A stretch of 64,000 nucleotides of DNA from Thermogemmatispora aurantia. GTDB lineage: Bacteria; Chloroflexota; Ktedonobacteria; Ktedonobacterales; Ktedonobacteraceae. Position 1 is the stretch's first letter. Every line of letters starts with the position of its first letter. The stretch is from positions 977,319 to 1,041,318 of the forward strand of contig NZ_BKZV01000001.1 of NCBI RefSeq assembly GCF_008974285.1, written 5' to 3'. Both the position numbers and the translations under genes were made by a program. Shown piece by piece: positions 9,446 through 17,172 of this stretch. Under the pieces are notes generated by a model. It was not told the origin of the DNA. It was given only the letters and a program-made list of their open reading frames with translations, and made no database searches.

Positions 9446-10813
9446 TTACCACGAAAGCGCAGGACTGACCACTGCCCCCAGGCGCTGTAGCTCAGAGAAG
9501 AAGTGCGGGAAGCTCTTGGCAATATGCTCCACCCCACGCAGTGACAGCCCGCGACGGCTGCGCATCCCCACGATTGTCAGAGCCTGCAGCAGGCGATGGT
9601 CACTATGGCCATCGACCCAGACCCCTCCCTCGACGCCCTCCGGCTGCCCCTCGACCACAATGGCGTCCGGCAAAGGAGTCACGCGACAGCCAGCACGCTG
9701 CAGCTCGGCGCAGAGATCGTTAATGCGATCCGACTCCTTATAGTGGAGATTCTCCACGTTATAGAAGACACTGCGCCCCTCGGCAAAGCAGGCCAGAGCC
9801 ACCAGCACCGGGATACAGTCGATGATCCTGCTACCATCCAGCTCCAGCCCATGCAGGGGCCGCCCACCACGCACACACAAGGTCTCGCCTTCGCGCTGGA
9901 GGTCACAGCCCATCGCTAGCAGAGCCGCCACCAACGCCTCGCCATCCTCCTCACCTGCCGGCAAGCGTCCAAGCCGTAGCTCGCTGGCAGGATCGGCCAT
10001 CGCCGCACAGGCCGCCAGCAGCGCTGCCGCCGAAGGATAATCACCAGGCACCACATAGGCACCCGCGCGGTAGGCTTGCGGGGCCGGCACCCGGAAGCGC
10101 CGGAGAGCAGCATCGTGTTCAATGACAATCCCTGCCTGACGCAGGACTTTGAGCGTCAACTCCACCATCACCTGAGAGGTTAAGCTGTCAACAACCTCGA
10201 TCGTCAGCGGTTCAGCAAGCAAAGGGGCCAGAAAGAGCAAAGCGCTCACATATTGGGAACTGCGCGCTCCCGAGACCACCACCCGACCGCCATGCGGCTG
10301 GCCTCCATAGAGCGTAATCGGCAGATAGCCCTCCGGTCCCTGAGCCTCGACTCGCACGCCCAGAGACTCCAGCGCCTGCAGCAGCTCGCGATTTGGCCTG
10401 CGCCCCAGCGACTGCGGCTGATCAGTCACAAAAGTCACTTGGGGCAGCCAGGCGGAGACGCCGAGCAAGAGGCGCAGTACTGCTCCTGCATTGCCGACGT
10501 TGATCAGAACCGCTCCCGCAGCCCGGGGCCGCCCGACACCTCTCACCTGCAAGCGCTCGCCCGGTTCTCCTAGCCAGTCGAGTTGCGCCCCTAAGGCACG
10601 ACAGCCCCGAAAAAGCGCTTCGCTATCCTCACTAAGAGCGGGGAAGAGAATCTGGCTCTCTCCCTCCGCCAGGGTTGCCGCTAACAGGTAACGCAAGGTA
10701 TAGTACTTGGAAGAGGGAAACGACGGTTCCCCCCGCAGCAACGTTGTCGGCGCAATCGAGAGATTGCGTCCTGGTTTGCCCGCCGCTGTGGTTCTCGCGT
10801 CTCGTTGTTCCAT
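9446..10813 (-). CDS. aroA: 3-phosphoshikimate 1-carboxyvinyltransferase (EPSP synthase), divergent
   Basis: EPSP synthase of the shikimate pathway, joining PEP to shikimate-3-phosphate. The family body is clear: SSQYVSALL (S3P binding, about 185-193), LHYKESDRI, DGHSDHRLLQAL and AKSFPHFF near the end. The core motifs deviate. The usual PGSKSxTxRA reads PSSKYYTLRY (residues 33-42, with the Lys and Arg retained). The PEP-site loop GNAGTxxR reads GNAGAVLRL (107-115), so the Thr that corresponds to E. coli Thr97 is Ala. The length (455) is normal. It may be the housekeeping enzyme with altered inhibitor sensitivity or an EPSP-synthase paralogue in another pathway; no other aro gene is in the window. 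Confidence 0.85.
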   Translation of the reverse strand: MEQRDARTTAAGKPGRNLSIAPTTLLRGEPSFPSSKYYTLRYLLAATLAEGESQILFPALSEDSEALFRGCRALGAQLDWLGEPGERLQVRGVGRPRAAGAVLINVGNAGAVLRLLLGVSAWLPQVTFVTDQPQSLGRRPNRELLQALESLGVRVEAQGPEGYLPITLYGGQPHGGRVVVSGARSSQYVSALLFLAPLLAEPLTIEVVDSLTSQVMVELTLKVLRQAGIVIEHDAALRRFRVPAPQAYRAGAYVVPGDYPSAAALLAACAAMADPASELRLGRLPAGEEDGEALVAALLAMGCDLQREGETLCVRGGRPLHGLELDGSRIIDCIPVLVALACFAEGRSVFYNVENLHYKESDRINDLCAELQRAGCRVTPLPDAIVVEGQPEGVEGGVWVDGHSDHRLLQALTIVGMRSRRGLSLRGVEHIAKSFPHFFSELQRLGAVVSPALSW

Positions 10814-11168
10814 CTCTCATTAGCCTGGCTCATGCTCGAACATCTCACATCACATCCGGCTGCCTTGTCAAGAAGCAGCACGCCGCCTTGTAGTGCGCAG
10901 CAGAGCCATATTCATCTTGCGCAACAGCCCCGCCAGCAGGTCGGAGCTTGTCTTCAAGATAGTATCACGCCGGTGCGCTCTCTCTCAAGAGGCGAAAGAA
11001 AGAGATGAATGACATGCAAGCCAGCCGATGCAACCTTGTGGTCAGTAGCCAGGGCAACATATGTCTCTTGCTCGCCTTACAAAAGGATTACACTGTACAT
11101 ACAAGTCACGCTACACTTTATAGTGCATCATTTTACCTTTTCAACAAGGGAAAAGTCATAGCTATCAA

Positions 11169-11197
11169 TTGACTAAAAATGTATATTCTGCTATACT
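11169..11197 (+). promoter_or_regulatory. Sigma70-type promoter for the flavoenzyme gene
   Basis: TTGACT (11169-11174) and TATACT (11192-11197) are separated by exactly 17 bp, a near-consensus housekeeping promoter. The predicted start near 11204 gives a 36-nt leader before the GTG at 11240. The stretch 10814-11168 upstream holds no credible gene. Confidence 0.7.
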
Positions 11198-11217
11198 AGG
11201 ATTCCATATAGCAGAAT
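11185..11217. promoter_or_regulatory. Perfect 11-bp inverted repeat overlapping the -10 element
   Basis: ATTCTGCTATA at 11185-11195 and its exact complement TATAGCAGAAT at 11207-11217 flank an 11-bp centre. The left arm covers most of the -10 box and the right arm ends just before the AGGAGG ribosome site at 11222. It fits a repressor operator; as RNA only the right arm would be inside the transcript, so a leader hairpin is less likely. No regulator gene is adjacent. Confidence 0.6.
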
Positions 11218-11239
11218 TTCTAGGAGGCGCCAGACGATC

Positions 11240-12451
11240 GTGAAACAAGACCATTTTGTCATCGTGGGAGCGGGGATCGTGGGACTGGCGACGGCCTATG
11301 CGCTGCTGGCCCGAGGCATAGAGCGCGTCACCGTACTGGAGCAGGAAGTTGTCGACCATCCGCGCTCTACCTCTCACGGAGCCTCGCGTCTATTACGCTT
11401 TGAATACGGAGCTAATGCCCTCTACTCGCAAATGGTTATACTCAGTCTAAGTCGCTGGGCGGCATTGGAGCAGCTGACAAAGCGAACACTCTATCTACGC
11501 ACAGGGTTGCTCTTGCTCGGGCGTGAGGACGACGGGTTCACCCTGGAAAGCTATCGTACGCTGCGAGCTTTGGGCTTGCCGACAGAGCGGCTAGCCGAGC
11601 AACAATGTCGCCGACGTTTTCCTCAATTTGAGACCCATGCCTTTGATCTGCTAACCTATAATCTGGAAGCTGGTATTCTCCATGCCTCGACCGCTCTACG
11701 CGCTCTCAAAGCACTCGTGAGCGAGATGGGAGGAACAATTTGTGAGAGAACGCGCGTCTGCGCCCTCGACGCCAGCAGCCGGCAGCGGCCTCTTCGTCTG
11801 CGGCTAGCCGATGGAGCCACCATCAGCGCCGATCGTGTTGTCCTGGCCACCGGGCCTTGGGTTCACCGTCTGCTTGGCGAGCTGCATCTGCCCGTTCAGA
11901 CAACCCGCCAATATCTGCTCTATTTTGGTGGTCTGCCGCTCTCGAGCTTTGGCGTCCATAATTTCCCGGCCTTTATGGCCAACGATCTCTATGGGCTTCC
12001 CATTCACAGCACCTACAGCGCTAATGGCGAGGGGCTGCCCTGGCTCAAAGTCGCCTCTCACGCCACCGGCCCGGTGATCGATCCCGACGAGACCGAGCAT
12101 CCTGCACGAAGCCAGGAGCTTGTGCGTCAGGCCATCCACGATTTAGAGGAGCTGATCCCGGCTCTGCGACGGGCCTATCTGGCCCACGTTGGCAAATGCA
12201 TCTACGACATGAGCCCCGACGGCGATTTCATTATCGACCTCCTGCCCGATGAGCCGCGCGTTGCCTTTGCGACGGGCCTCTCGGGCCACGGCTTCAAATT
12301 TGGCCCCTTGCTCGGTGAGCTACTCAGCAGCTTAGTCTGTGGCGAGGAACCACTGGTATCGCTGACCCCTTTCCGCCTGGCACGCTTCCATGAGCGCGAT
12401 GCCCTGAGCCGCCGCCAGCCCGGGCCTATTGATCAGCGGGCACCCAGGTAA
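11240..12451 (+). CDS. FAD-dependent oxidase, monomeric sarcosine oxidase / N-methyltryptophan oxidase family
   Basis: A 403-residue flavoprotein that oxidises secondary or N-methylated amines, releasing H2O2 and aldehyde. The Rossmann motif FVIVGAGIVGLATA lies at residues 6-19. The sequence STSHGASRLLRFEYG (43-57) matches the conserved FAD and substrate region of the family. Cys320 in GKCIYDMSPDGDFIID aligns with the cysteine that attaches FAD covalently in monomeric sarcosine oxidase. GLSGHGFKFGP closes the FAD site. The start is a GTG with AGGAGG 12 bp upstream. It is cytoplasmic. The true substrate (sarcosine, N-methyltryptophan, pipecolate or another amine) cannot be decided. Its 3' end overlaps the convergent next gene by 26 bp. 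Confidence 0.88.
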   Translation: MKQDHFVIVGAGIVGLATAYALLARGIERVTVLEQEVVDHPRSTSHGASRLLRFEYGANALYSQMVILSLSRWAALEQLTKRTLYLRTGLLLLGREDDGFTLESYRTLRALGLPTERLAEQQCRRRFPQFETHAFDLLTYNLEAGILHASTALRALKALVSEMGGTICERTRVCALDASSRQRPLRLRLADGATISADRVVLATGPWVHRLLGELHLPVQTTRQYLLYFGGLPLSSFGVHNFPAFMANDLYGLPIHSTYSANGEGLPWLKVASHATGPVIDPDETEHPARSQELVRQAIHDLEELIPALRRAYLAHVGKCIYDMSPDGDFIIDLLPDEPRVAFATGLSGHGFKFGPLLGELLSSLVCGEEPLVSLTPFRLARFHERDALSRRQPGPIDQRAPR

Positions 12452-12869
12452 GCAGTGACCCATCGCCCGCGTCGAAGAGCAAGTAGAGGCGCGAGGCGAT
12501 GGGTGCCACCCGCCCCAGAGGGCGCAGTGGATCATGGATTTGAAACGGTCCCTGCAGCTCGACCAGGCAGATCTGCCCTCGTCCAGCGAGCTGGGAGGCC
12601 AGGGTCTGCTCCGTCCGCCACCTGGCCAGCCGTGAGACCGCCTCAGCAACGGAAAGAAAGCACACACTGCCAACCACAGGCACACTGCCGAACATGGTAG
12701 AGAGCGGAGGGTGCTCAGCGAGATAGGTGCGCACATCCTCTTCAGTGAAGGCCGGCAAGCCCTGTCGGGAACAGGGGATCGCTAGCCTCCCCTGCCTTCG
12801 CTCCTGCCTCTCTTCTCCATTGGAGTCCGAGCCTGCTCCGAAAGTCAACCGGCTAGACATACTGCTCAC
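12426..12869 (-). CDS. Hypothetical protein, 147 residues
   Basis: Unrecognised protein with good coding character. After a polar, probably disordered leader of about 35 residues it shows AFTEEDVRTYLAEHPPLST and VVGSVCFLSVAEAVSRLARW, then a beta-rich C-terminal half (ICLVELQGPFQI, RLYLLFDAGDGSLLTW). The opening FTEEDVxxYL pattern is what one expects of small uncharacterised proteins in this group of bacteria. It overlaps the 3' end of the flavoenzyme gene tail to tail, a common arrangement for genuine genes. No function is proposed. Confidence 0.6.
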   Translation of the reverse strand: MSSMSSRLTFGAGSDSNGEERQERRQGRLAIPCSRQGLPAFTEEDVRTYLAEHPPLSTMFGSVPVVGSVCFLSVAEAVSRLARWRTEQTLASQLAGRGQICLVELQGPFQIHDPLRPLGRVAPIASRLYLLFDAGDGSLLTWVPADQ

Positions 12870-13010
12870 CTCTCTGGTGACGATCGCCCATAGTCAGATT
12901 CTCGCTCTCGGTCAGGACATATTACCCGCATTATTTCAAGCGAGCATCATCATTATATAAGGGAGGAGCGTAGGGAAGCTGACAACAGCAGGCCCCGCAT
13001 CGTCCTGCAT

Positions 13011-13048
13011 AGCCCTGTCTCGCCAGGCAGGCAAGGCTAGACAGGGCT
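13011..13048. repeat. 10-bp perfect hairpin in intergenic region 12870-13225
   Basis: AGCCCTGTCT (13011-13020) and AGACAGGGCT (13039-13048) form a perfect stem around an 18-nt loop. No T-run follows, so it is not a standard terminator. It lies upstream of the small HTH gene and may be a protein-binding site or an RNA structure. Apart from the promoter at 13116 nothing else is seen in this gap. Confidence 0.45.
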
Positions 13049-13115
13049 GCGACAGCCAGGCAGGGCACTCGCGAAGCAGCTCCTCCGGCGGACTACTGCG
13101 CGGCATGGCGTCAGC

Positions 13116-13144
13116 TTGCAGACGTCCTCTTTGTGTACTACAGT
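13116..13144 (+). promoter_or_regulatory. Candidate promoter for the small HTH gene
   Basis: TTGCAG (13116-13121), a 17-bp spacer and TACAGT (13139-13144) lie about 80 bp before the ATG at 13226. A second possible -10, TATGCT, overlaps just downstream. Confidence 0.45.
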
Positions 13145-13225
13145 ATGCTAGTTGTAAGACGGAGGCTGCTCCGTTCTAGGAATACCGCAGGTGCTTTTTT
13201 GGAATTCAGGAGGAAGGAGAGACAT

Positions 13226-13471
13226 ATGGCACGAACACGCACACATCATGAGGAGACAACAGATCGTGAGATGGAACCTCCCACCGAGTTGCTCACCGTG
13301 AGCGAGGTCGCCCAGCGGCTCCGCGTCGACGACACCACCGTGCGGCGCTGGATCAAGTCGGGCGCCCTGGAGGCCATCCTGCTCCCCCACCGTGGCAAAC
13401 GGCAGGGCTACCGGGTCAAGAAGAGTACGCTCGACGCCCTGATCCATGGTACCACAGCGGTCAGCGTCTAG
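13226..13471 (+). CDS. Small helix-turn-helix (excisionase/MerR-like) DNA-binding protein
   Basis: 81-residue protein whose C-terminal 55 residues form a winged-HTH domain of the excisionase/MerR type: LLTVSEVAQRLRVDDTTVRR followed by WIKSGALEAI, then a GKRQGYRVKKSTLDALI strand-helix tail. ATG 13226 is chosen because AGGAGGAAGGAGAG lies directly upstream; the frame also stays open further 5'. In phages and integrative elements such proteins direct excision, but in these bacteria many are stand-alone regulators. No integrase sits next to it. The N-terminus is charged and probably flexible. Confidence 0.8.
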   Translation: MARTRTHHEETTDREMEPPTELLTVSEVAQRLRVDDTTVRRWIKSGALEAILLPHRGKRQGYRVKKSTLDALIHGTTAVSV

Positions 13472-14012
13472 ATGAAGGCTACAGAGAGCCTGGTCTAGCG
13501 CAGCCTGGTCAGGGAGAGCGACGCGGCACGGCACAGCCAGGAGCTGGTTGCTGGTCAGACTGAAGGGCAAGCAGACAAGGAGGAGAAAGGTATGAATGCT
13601 GAGCCGAGGTGGAGCACTTCACCCTCTGCCGACCCCGCACCAGGCTCACTCAGCCAGCGAAACATCGTGGAATAGGTACGTGGTGGAACAGAGTCTCAGG
13701 CCGGCCCACCTTCAGCCAGCCCAGGCCTCGCTCGGCTCTCACTTAGCGAGCGCTAAGGTCCGAGGTGCGTAATAAGAGCGGTGAGCCGGCTTTTTTCCCC
13801 TTGCACTAAAGCCACTCTCAGGCGCAAGGTAAGGGCAGAAAAGCAACACACCGCACTACCACGGCTCAGGTAACAGCCCGCTATCTTCCTCCCCTTCCCC
13901 AGGCAGCAGGTTCCGTTCCATCCTAACCTGGCGTATGGCCGTGTTTGTATGCTATGCTATTAGAAAAGACTAGCAAGGGATCTGCTTTACTGATAGCACA
14001 AAGGTGAAGGGA
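13472..14012. other. Intergenic region without recognisable gene
   Basis: About 540 bp. A palindromic AGCCGGCT followed by six T (near 13787-13797) could be a weak terminator for the HTH gene. A TATGCT box around 13950 may serve the TetR gene downstream. No coding frame has convincing composition. Confidence 0.4.
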
Positions 14013-14603
14013 ATGGCAGCAAATCGAGGCAATCGCGAAGCACGCAAGGCCGAATTGCTCAGGATCTCGCGCGAGGTCTTCGCCGAGAAAGGATTCGAAG
14101 CAACGACCATCTCCGAGATCGTGGCCCGCGCCGGCGTGGCCCAGGGAACCTTCTACTGGTACTTCCCATCCAAGGCCTCGGTCTTGACAACGCTCGCCCG
14201 CGAGATGCAAGAGCGCATCGAGACCGCGCTCCGACGCGCCTACGATGAGGCCCACAATCTGCAGGAGATGATCGAGCGTAGCGTGGCCGAAACGTTCCAG
14301 ATCATGTCGGAGTACCGCGATATCCTGGCAATCGTGCACTTCAATACCTGCTGGACCGAGCACCCCGCCGAACGCCAGCATATCTTCGCCCCTTACTACG
14401 GGCTGATCGCTGAGATCATCCGCCAGGAGCAGCAACATGGCACCCTTAGCCCAACAATCAACCCCGAGGTGACGGCGATCCTTATCGTCGGTACAGTCTA
14501 CTACGCCGCCGAAGAATGCTATATCTATAACTCGCCCGTCTCCCCCGAGGTCTTCATCGCCGAATGCTCTAGCTTCATTCGCCACGCACTCGGCATTGCT
14601 TAA
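14013..14603 (+). CDS. TetR family transcriptional regulator
   Basis: 196-residue TetR-type repressor. The N-terminal HTH is complete: AELLRISREVFAEKGFEATT, then ISEIVARAGVAQGTFYWYFP at about residues 30-50. The ligand-binding half is helical and includes YRDILAIVHFNTCW. The ATG at 14013 is preferred over the GTG at 14004 because AAGGTG then falls at proper spacing. It sits directly upstream of the R2lox gene in the same direction. The gap between them contains a strong promoter and a perfect palindrome of the size TetR dimers bind, so repression of the R2lox gene is likely. The ligand may be a lipid or fatty acyl compound; that is inference. Confidence 0.9.
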   Translation: MAANRGNREARKAELLRISREVFAEKGFEATTISEIVARAGVAQGTFYWYFPSKASVLTTLAREMQERIETALRRAYDEAHNLQEMIERSVAETFQIMSEYRDILAIVHFNTCWTEHPAERQHIFAPYYGLIAEIIRQEQQHGTLSPTINPEVTAILIVGTVYYAAEECYIYNSPVSPEVFIAECSSFIRHALGIA

Positions 14604-14692
14604 CGCCGATTCGCGCCGGTCGCTCGCTCTCGCTCCCGGTATCCTGTCCGGTTGCAGAAACTACCCTAATTTACCAGGCGACCGTGTTCCCC

Positions 14693-14721
14693 TTGACAAT
14701 CACCTGATTGCCGGCTATAGT
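14693..14721 (+). promoter_or_regulatory. Promoter of the R2lox gene
   Basis: TTGACA (14693-14698) and TATAGT (14716-14721) are spaced by 17 bp. Transcription would start near 14728, giving a leader of about 140 nt that contains the palindrome at 14737. Confidence 0.7.
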
Positions 14722-14736
14722 CATATACAACAACGG

Positions 14737-14755
14737 TTGACTGACTGTCAGTCAA
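14737..14755. promoter_or_regulatory. Probable TetR operator (perfect 9+1+9 palindrome)
   Basis: TTGACTGACTGTCAGTCAA: two perfect 9-bp arms around a single central T. It lies about 10 bp downstream of the predicted transcription start of the R2lox gene, where a bound dimer would block transcription. TGACTGACTGTCAGTCA-type palindromes are typical TetR-family operators. A related site (16 of 19 identical) occurs at 44231-44249. Confidence 0.7.
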
Positions 14756-14866
14756 TTTAGTCGATGGTTCAGGATCTGGCGAGGGCCAGCCGGTCCCGAC
14801 GCGGCTTTGTCGGGGCGGCGCCTCCCTCACAGGCAGGCAGGTACCAGGAACAGGGGGAAATAACCC

Positions 14867-16177
14867 ATGACCACCGAACCGGCCCAACAGGAAGGCTTCA
14901 TCGATGTCGATTCTGAACAGACGCCACCGGTTGAGAAAGATCGACTCTATCGCCTGTGGGAGGAAGGGAACTGGTCAGCAAAGGCGCTGGACTTTAGCCA
15001 GGATGCGCTGGATTGGAGAGAAAAGCACGGTGAGCGAGAGCGGGCGGCGATTCTCTGGAATTGTTCGATGTTCCTCGATGGCGAGGAATCTGTAACGCTG
15101 ACGCTGGCCCCCTTCGTGGAGCCGGCTCCGCGGCCAGAGGATAAAATCTTTCTCGCAACGCAGATCGCTGACGAGGCCCGTCACCATGTCTTCTTCGACC
15201 GCTTTATCCGCGAAGTCTGCCAGCTCGGCCAGGACATCAGTACGACGCTGAGCGCGGTTCGTCCTCATCTGAGCTGGGGCTTTGTGCAGGTCTTCACAGA
15301 GCTAGATCGCGCCGCAGAGCGGCTGCGCCGCAATCCCCACAGCTTGCCGCTGCTGGCCCAGGGTGTCGTCCTCTACCACATCGTGATTGAGGGCATGTTG
15401 GCCCATACAGGACAGCATTTTCTCCGCGAATACACCACCCGCACTGGCCTTCTTCCAGCTCTGGGGCGCGGCATCTTCTTTGTCTCCCGCGATGAGTCGC
15501 GGCATATCGCCTTTGGCATCCAGTTGTTGCGCGAGCTGGTGAGCAAGGATCGACGTTGCAAGGAGGCAGCGATTACCATGCTCAATCGTATCCTGGCTTG
15601 GACAGCGGGCGTGCTTGCTCCCCCCAATCACGACTGGTCGTACATTACCTGCCTCGGCTTTACCCCCCAGGAGATGTTCGCTTTTGGTCTGCGTTCGCTT
15701 CATACGAAGTTGCGCCGTGCGGGCATCGATCCCCATGAGGTAAGCGAGCTGGCCAAACTGGGCCTTGATGATCCTTTCGAGGTGCAGGCTGAGCGCATCA
15801 TCAAGTTCATCGAAGGCGGGGTCCTGGGAACTGGGGACGCCCCCCATGTGACCGAGGAGACAATGGAGACTATCTTTACTTCGATGCGCCTGGTAGCCTC
15901 CTGGTCGCAGCAGCGCTCCAAGCCCATCCGCGCCTCTATCCAGTGGCTCTTTGATGACATGCAGCCTCGCTACCTGAAATTAGAGCCGGGCGCACCACCA
16001 GTCACCGGCGTGGGGCGTGTGGAGAATCCGCGGCTGACGCTGCGCTGCTCGGCCAGTGATTGGGCCCGCCTCTCCAGCCGTCGTCTCAATCAGCGCCAGG
16101 CTGTACTCTCACGCCGCCTCCGCATCAGCGGTGACTGGCGGCTGGCACTGGAGCTGCCGCGCCTGCTCGCTGTTTAG
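14867..16177 (+). CDS. R2-like ligand-binding oxidase (R2lox) with C-terminal SCP2-like domain
   Basis: Ferritin-like di-metal protein of 436 residues. All six metal ligands are visible: Glu73 (in DGEESVT), Glu103 and His106 (DEARHH), Glu175 (YHIVIEG), Glu210 and His213 (DESRHIAFG). Val76 and Tyr170 occupy the positions of the Val-Tyr ether crosslink of R2lox, and spacing fits R2lox better than the ribonucleotide reductase R2 subunit. R2lox enzymes assemble a Mn/Fe centre and bind a long-chain fatty acid. Known members are about 310 residues. Here an extra C-terminal segment (about 375-436; LTLRCSASDWARLSSRRLNQ then LRISGDWRLALELPRLL) resembles the end of an SCP2 lipid-carrier domain. The gene follows a TetR regulator and its operator. 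The reaction is unknown. Confidence 0.85.
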   Translation: MTTEPAQQEGFIDVDSEQTPPVEKDRLYRLWEEGNWSAKALDFSQDALDWREKHGERERAAILWNCSMFLDGEESVTLTLAPFVEPAPRPEDKIFLATQIADEARHHVFFDRFIREVCQLGQDISTTLSAVRPHLSWGFVQVFTELDRAAERLRRNPHSLPLLAQGVVLYHIVIEGMLAHTGQHFLREYTTRTGLLPALGRGIFFVSRDESRHIAFGIQLLRELVSKDRRCKEAAITMLNRILAWTAGVLAPPNHDWSYITCLGFTPQEMFAFGLRSLHTKLRRAGIDPHEVSELAKLGLDDPFEVQAERIIKFIEGGVLGTGDAPHVTEETMETIFTSMRLVASWSQQRSKPIRASIQWLFDDMQPRYLKLEPGAPPVTGVGRVENPRLTLRCSASDWARLSSRRLNQRQAVLSRRLRISGDWRLALELPRLLAV

Positions 16178-16390
16178 GAGACGGAGCGTCAGCTTCTGCA
16201 CGCCAGGGTGGCGCAGGGCCACGCAGCTGGTTAAGAGGGCTATGCTGCAATCCTCAAGCGCTCTTGATCCAGCTGCGCCCACGCTCCCTATTCGCTTAGC
16301 TCGTTGAGCAATGTTCGCTTCGCTGGTTTGGCCGGGGCTGTTTACCGGCAGGTCGCTTCACCGTAGAGGCGTGGAAAAGGAGTTTCTACA

Positions 16391-16993
16391 ATGGCGATGT
16401 CTCAAGAACCACAGGCGGAAGGTACCGCGCAAAGCAGCAGTAGCCAGAGCCAACAAGTGATCGTTGTCGACCTCTCCAGTCGCTCCAGCCGCAATAAGCT
16501 GGCAGGACTGCGCCAACGCTTCAGTGCCTGGCGTACTTACCGACGCCTGCGCACCGCTGACAAAGAGGCACGGCTGGTCCAACAGTGGCAGCGCTGGGGC
16601 CGCTTCCGCCGCTGGCGCCGCTCCCGACCCTTTGCCGGCTCCATTCTTCTGATCCTCTCCGGCCTGCTGGTCCTCTGGGGTCCAGCTATGTTAATCAGGT
16701 TGGCCATGCTCCCTGGTAGCACGATTTGGGCCGGCATACTTGTTGGCGCCTTGCTGGTCATTATGGGCGTCATCCAGCTGCTCGTCCCTGCCTACTCGCT
16801 CATCACAGGGGCTATTGGCGTGGTGCTCGCCCTGACTTCGCTGATCGCTTCCTCTTTCGGCGGCTTCGGCATTGGTATGCTACTTGGCATCATCGGCGGG
16901 GCCTTGGGTGTGGCCTGGCGCCCCGTCGCCGCCGGCAAACGGAGCCGTGTGCCACGCCCGTCTCTTCGTACTCGCGCAACGACCCGTCCGTGA
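16391..16993 (+). CDS. DUF6114-like membrane protein
   Basis: 200-residue protein with a polar, basic N-terminal half and four closely packed hydrophobic segments from about residue 82: RPFAGSILLILSGLLVLWGP, then WAGILVGALLVIMGVIQLLV, ITGAIGVVLALTSLIASSFG and GFGIGMLLGIIGGALGVAWR. The pattern RPFxGxxLLxLxGLxxL followed by SFGGFxxGMLLGxxGGALxxAW is that of the DUF6114 family known from actinobacteria. There it is usually coded beside DUF6230 proteins; the next gene here resembles DUF6230. AAAAGGAG precedes the ATG. Function is unknown; it is presumably an integral membrane partner of the exported proteins that follow. Confidence 0.8.
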   Translation: MAMSQEPQAEGTAQSSSSQSQQVIVVDLSSRSSRNKLAGLRQRFSAWRTYRRLRTADKEARLVQQWQRWGRFRRWRRSRPFAGSILLILSGLLVLWGPAMLIRLAMLPGSTIWAGILVGALLVIMGVIQLLVPAYSLITGAIGVVLALTSLIASSFGGFGIGMLLGIIGGALGVAWRPVAAGKRSRVPRPSLRTRATTRP

Positions 16994-17172
16994 ATCCGTT
17001 GCCCTAGAGTTCTAGTCTGGAGTTCTTAGCTCGCAAGGATCGCCAATCAGTCTATCTTCTGAGATCGTTATCCCATGTGCGCCCCTATCCATTCGTCTGT
17101 AATCCCGCTCGTCGGGATTGCATATACATAAATATATATCTGTCATGTAGTACCTAAAAAGGAGAGCGTCTC

